Source: an uncultured Clostridium sp. (GTDB lineage: Bacteria; Bacillota; Clostridia; Oscillospirales; Acutalibacteraceae). From it: a stretch of 7,148 bases of DNA. Shown one piece after another: positions 5,027 through 7,148 of this stretch; within the stretch, counting starts at the first letter, position 1, and every line of letters begins with the position of its first letter. The stretch covers positions 1 to 7,148 of the forward strand of contig CABRLN010000056.1 of NCBI GenBank assembly GCA_902471875.1. Reading direction: 5' to 3'. The position numbers were made by a program, and so were the translations under genes. The notes under the pieces are model-generated. The model was not told the origin of the DNA and did not search any database. It saw only the letters and a list, made by a program, of their open reading frames with translations.

Positions 5027-6106
5027 TTTTATTGAATGATTATTATTTTCATCTGCTAATTTGTTCATTTCAATTATGCCAAAGTCAGTAACTTCATCTG
5101 TATTTATTGTAAAAGTTTTTTCAACACTGATATAACCGTCTTTCGTGATTTTTAAAGTTAGTTCATCAGTATAATTTGTACCATTTTCAAGTGCAGGAAT
5201 AAAAACTTCAAATTCTCCTAAGTCATTTGTTACAGCATTTTCAATTGAAATTAGATTGTTTCCATTATATACAGAAATTTCAGCACCGATTACAGGTAAG
5301 TCACTTGATTTAATTTTGCCTTTTATACATATGGTATGGTTATCTGTATTTTCGTTATTTGTATTTAATGCAGTATATAAAACCTTTAATCCGATTTTAT
5401 ATTCTTTATTATTTACTTGAATAGATTTAACAATTTCAAAAGATTTTTCTTGTGTTGTTTCTTCTGCTGAAACGTCTGAAATACCTATAACAGCAACAGA
5501 ACTGGCAGAAACGCATAAGCAAAGAACTAGTGATAAATATTTAGCTGTTTTCTTTCTATATTTAAAAGCCACAATTACTATAGCCAAGCATATTAAACAG
5601 GTTACAGCAATAAGAGGATAGGAAGTATTATTTCCTGTAGCTACCGCATTATCTGCGCTTTTGCCGTTAGGTGTATTTGCTGTATTGGTAACAGCATTTT
5701 GATTAACTTGTGATGCTGGAGTAGTTTCACTAGTTATAATTTGCTGTGTAGTCTCTATGTTAGATACAGTGTTTCCTACAGCAAGCACTAAATCAAATTC
5801 TAAGCTTCCGTCTGCTGATAAAGATACAGTATCAGTTTTTGTATCTGTCCGATTTTTCATTTTTAGTCCGTTTGGAATAAGTGCTTCTAAAGATACGTTT
5901 TCAACAGTAAAGCTGTTTGTGTTATCCACTTTAAAAGTCATTTCAATATCTTCATCTTCTTTGTAATTATCTTTCAATGAAGTAATAGAAGCTGTTAATC
6001 CGTCTTGAGTATTACTAACGTCTGTTGCACTTGCTGTTATACAAAAGCTGAATATAGAAATCATCATAACCAATAAAACAGCAATAGGATTTTTTATTTT
6101 TTTCAT
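3878..6106 (-). CDS. Membrane-anchored RCC1-repeat surface protein (742 aa)
   Basis: The domain order is as follows. A signal peptide covers 1-27, with a likely cut after ASA. An Ig-like or DUF11-like domain at about 36-111 contains DNYKEDEDIEMTFKVDNTN and LIPNGLKM. A Thr/Asn/Ala-rich stretch (about 112-160) ends in ATGNN. A membrane helix lies at 163-181, followed by KYRKK, and a second hydrophobic stretch at 190-214 ends in VSA. A carboxypeptidase-regulatory-like beta-sandwich spans about 258-348 (IKGKI, GAEISVYNG, LGEFEV, KDGYIS). Eight RCC1 blades fill 361-742, all 48 residues except the last (46). Every blade keeps NG(D/E) and YxWG; all carry GQLG(N/D)G. The start is ATG at 6106 with AGGAGG eight bases upstream. 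Both ectodomains should face outside, held by a helix hairpin unless the second stretch is cleaved as a signal peptide. It lies between the zinc-ribbon gene (70 bp) and the RCC1 lipoprotein gene (60 bp). Ligand unknown; adhesion or surface binding is a guess. Confidence 0.88.
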   Translation of the reverse strand: MKKIKNPIAVLLVMMISIFSFCITASATDVSNTQDGLTASITSLKDNYKEDEDIEMTFKVDNTNSFTVENVSLEALIPNGLKMKNRTDTKTDTVSLSADGSLEFDLVLAVGNTVSNIETTQQIITSETTPASQVNQNAVTNTANTPNGKSADNAVATGNNTSYPLIAVTCLICLAIVIVAFKYRKKTAKYLSLVLCLCVSASSVAVIGISDVSAEETTQEKSFEIVKSIQVNNKEYKIGLKVLYTALNTNNENTDNHTICIKGKIKSSDLPVIGAEISVYNGNNLISIENAVTNDLGEFEVFIPALENGTNYTDELTLKITKDGYISVEKTFTINTDEVTDFGIIEMNKLADENNNHSIKSISCGGSCSAEITENGDIYTWGNNERGQLGNGTTESSYTPIKIMSNVKYVDINYYCSSAITKNGDLYMWGNNERGQLGNGTTTDSLTPIKIMSNVKYVSSGEYCSLAITENGDLYTWGTNGNGQLGNGTTTDSLTPIKIMSNVKSASFGLSCATALTQNGDLYTWGFNQLGQLGNGTTTDSSTPIKIMSNVKSVSLVNWHSGAITENGELYMWGYNFFGQLGNGTTDNSSTPIKVMDNVKSVILGFYSSSAITENGDLYTWGKNEHGQLGNGISGNSNTPIKVMGSVESVSFGSLHSSAITKNGDLYMWGYNYYGQLGDGTTIDSLTPKKIMSNVKSVSFGDCSSLAITENGDLYTWGDNAYGQLGDGTTTNSLTPKELIIQ

Positions 6107-6176
6107 GATTTGTCCTCCTACTTTTTAATTTTATAAATATCTGCTGAAGCTTCCTATTTGTTTAATATATTTTAAC

Positions 6177-6389
6177 TTATACATTCCATTTATTTCCACA
6201 ATCCTGACAAACTGCATATGAAACAGTTTTTGATTTTTTACCTCTTAATAAACAAAAGAGTGCTATCCAACCTAAAACAGGAATACAAAATAGAATTATG
6301 TACAGAAGAACTGTAAAGCACCCACGTTTATTTTGTTCTGAAACCGCTTGAATAGTTACATTTTCACTTTGACATTTAGGACATACCAT
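6177..6389 (-). CDS. Small zinc-ribbon membrane protein (70 aa)
   Basis: The N-terminus MVCPKCQSENV holds one CxxC pair (C3, C6). A hydrophobic segment covers about 24-48 (VLLYIILFCIPVLGWIALF), with GKKSK after it. The C-terminus CQDCGNKWNV holds the second pair (C61, C64). This is the layout of a common family of small Firmicutes proteins in which both cysteine knuckles form one zinc ribbon on the same side of a membrane hairpin. The metal is inferred from the four cysteines. The start is ATG at 6389, eight bases after AAAGGTGG; a GTG at 6401 in the same frame would overlap that site and is unlikely. It lies 34 bp downstream of the small lipoprotein gene and 70 bp upstream of the large RCC1 gene. 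A role in membrane protein quality control or assembly is possible but unproven. Confidence 0.78.
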   Translation of the reverse strand: MVCPKCQSENVTIQAVSEQNKRGCFTVLLYIILFCIPVLGWIALFCLLRGKKSKTVSYAVCQDCGNKWNV

Positions 6390-6423
6390 TGTTTTTTCCA
6401 CCTTTCAAATGTTGATTTTAAAT

Positions 6424-6810
6424 TTACTGTTTTGTGAAATAGTTTGAAACCGTATCAAGATAAATTGTATCGCCATCAATACACCAATAACCACTTGTAT
6501 TCTTTTCTTTCATTTCTTTAAGTGGTAAATATTTCATAGTTCTTTTTGTATCGCCGTATTTAGAAATCATTGTAAGTGTTGAATCCTCTGAAATAGAATA
6601 TCTTCCAGTTTCTGAATACATACCTACATTAAAATATTCATAAGTACCATTATCAAAAGTTATTGTATTTACATCATTACTTTCTATCCATGTTCCTTGA
6701 ATGCTTTCTTTAAGCGACGATGAAGAACAGCCACTAAAAAATGAAGATAATAATAGTACACTTAAAAATACAAAAAGTGTTTGTTTTGTGTTTTTAAAAT
6801 ATTTATTCAT
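6424..6810 (-). CDS. Small lipoprotein with lipocalin-like/DUF5640-type domain (128 aa)
   Basis: The signal peptide has basic residues (K3, K6, K9), a hydrophobic core LFVFLSVLLL and the lipobox FFSGC, with Cys28 as the lipid attachment site. The mature part begins with a Ser-rich spacer, then IQGTWIESNDVNTITFDNG (38-55), GRYSISEDSTLTM (69-81) and a final GDTIYLD (113-119). The GTW...ITF.NG...Y.I..d..L pattern is typical of small secreted beta-barrel lipoproteins of the lipocalin-like/DUF5640 kind; the assignment is by pattern only. ATG at 6810 follows AAGGAGG with seven bases of spacing. It starts 37 bp after the partial RCC1 gene. The signal peptide region closely resembles that of the RCC1 lipoprotein at 2447-3817, in protein and DNA. 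No ligand can be inferred. Confidence 0.8.
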   Translation of the reverse strand: MNKYFKNTKQTLFVFLSVLLLSSFFSGCSSSSLKESIQGTWIESNDVNTITFDNGTYEYFNVGMYSETGRYSISEDSTLTMISKYGDTKRTMKYLPLKEMKEKNTSGYWCIDGDTIYLDTVSNYFTKQ

Positions 6811-6847
6811 TGTAAACCTCCTTATAATGCTCGATATTTGTATAATT

Positions 6848-7148
6848 CTATTCTATTGTAATCTTTGTTGGGGTATATCTATCAGTTCCTGTAATAATAT
6901 AGCCAAGCTGTCCTTCAAATTTATCGCCCCACATATACAAGTCCCCATTTTCGGTTATTGCTCCACTATGATAATCTCCAAGGCTTATGGATTTTACATT
7001 GCTCATTATTTTGATTGGCGTTAAACTGTCAGTTCTCGTTCCATTTCCAAGCTGTCCGCCAGAATTATATCCCCACATATATAAATCGCCATTTTCGGTT
7101 ATTGCTGAACTATGAAAACTTCCAAGACTTATGGATTTTACATTGCTC
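6848..7148 (-). CDS. RCC1-repeat protein, C-terminal two blades (5' end outside window)
   Basis: The frame is open from the right edge and ends at TAA (6848-6850), giving the last 100 residues of a third RCC1-repeat protein. It covers the end of one blade (SNVK) and two full blades: one with AITENGDLYMWG, GQLGNGT and PIKIMSNVK, and a last one with AITENGDLYMWG and GQLGYIITG, ending in TKITIE. The terminal blade has lost the KIMSNVK tail, as in the two other RCC1 proteins, so this is a natural C-terminus. It lies 37 bp upstream of the lipoprotein gene. The N-terminus, anchor type and total blade number are outside the window. An ATG at 7078 is internal to a blade and is not the start. Confidence 0.87.
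   Translation of the reverse strand, partial: SNVKSISLGSFHSSAITENGDLYMWGYNSGGQLGNGTRTDSLTPIKIMSNVKSISLGDYHSGAITENGDLYMWGDKFEGQLGYIITGTDRYTPTKITIE

Noticed and set aside
2195..5091. Several plus-strand open frames opposite the PH-like and RCC1 genes (for example 3426-3854 and 4566-4865)
   Set aside because: They are antisense shadows of the protein-coding repeats: the same phrases recur at each repeat, and no ribosome binding sites fit.

Overview
The window looks like chromosome of a low-GC, spore-forming gut-type Clostridia (Firmicutes). The signs are strong AGGAGG-type ribosome binding sites, a ParA and a small partner protein of the kind carried by clostridial conjugative elements or plasmids, a piece of the spore-coat manganese catalase CotJC, and secreted proteins built from RCC1 repeats. 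The genus cannot be fixed from the sequence.

Layout. (1) Bases 1-137, plus strand: the right end of an IS3-family insertion sequence, including the last 30 residues of its transposase. It has inserted into a parA gene. (2) Bases 108-984, minus strand: the remains of a mobile element. In transcription order these are the C-terminal 67 codons of an unrecognised protein (781-984), an intact 59-residue protein (575-754), a rho-independent terminator (520-562) and parA (108-440), which the IS cuts off after codon 101. (3) Bases 976-1227, plus strand: an internal fragment of cotJC, broken at both ends and abutting the element remains. (4) Bases 1228-1869: no gene; it holds a pair of 48-bp direct repeats 99 bp apart, a strong bidirectional terminator-like hairpin, and two hairpins suited to ending the downstream operon. 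(5) Bases 1870-7148, minus strand: six tightly spaced genes, each with its own ribosome binding site, that look like one operon.

The operon is the most distinctive part. In transcription order it holds the end of an RCC1-repeat protein (6848-7148), a small lipoprotein (6424-6810), a zinc-ribbon membrane protein (6177-6389), a 742-residue membrane-anchored RCC1 protein (3878-6106), a 456-residue RCC1 lipoprotein (2447-3817) and a 183-residue two-helix membrane protein with a possible PH-like domain (1870-2421). The two complete RCC1 proteins each carry eight blades of about 48 residues, and the blades are nearly interchangeable between genes at the DNA level. All the RCC1 domains are predicted to sit outside the membrane. 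The cluster therefore reads as a surface-display locus of beta-propellers with small membrane-associated accessory proteins. Its function is not known from the sequence, and the repeat structure suggests continuing recombination between neighbouring genes.
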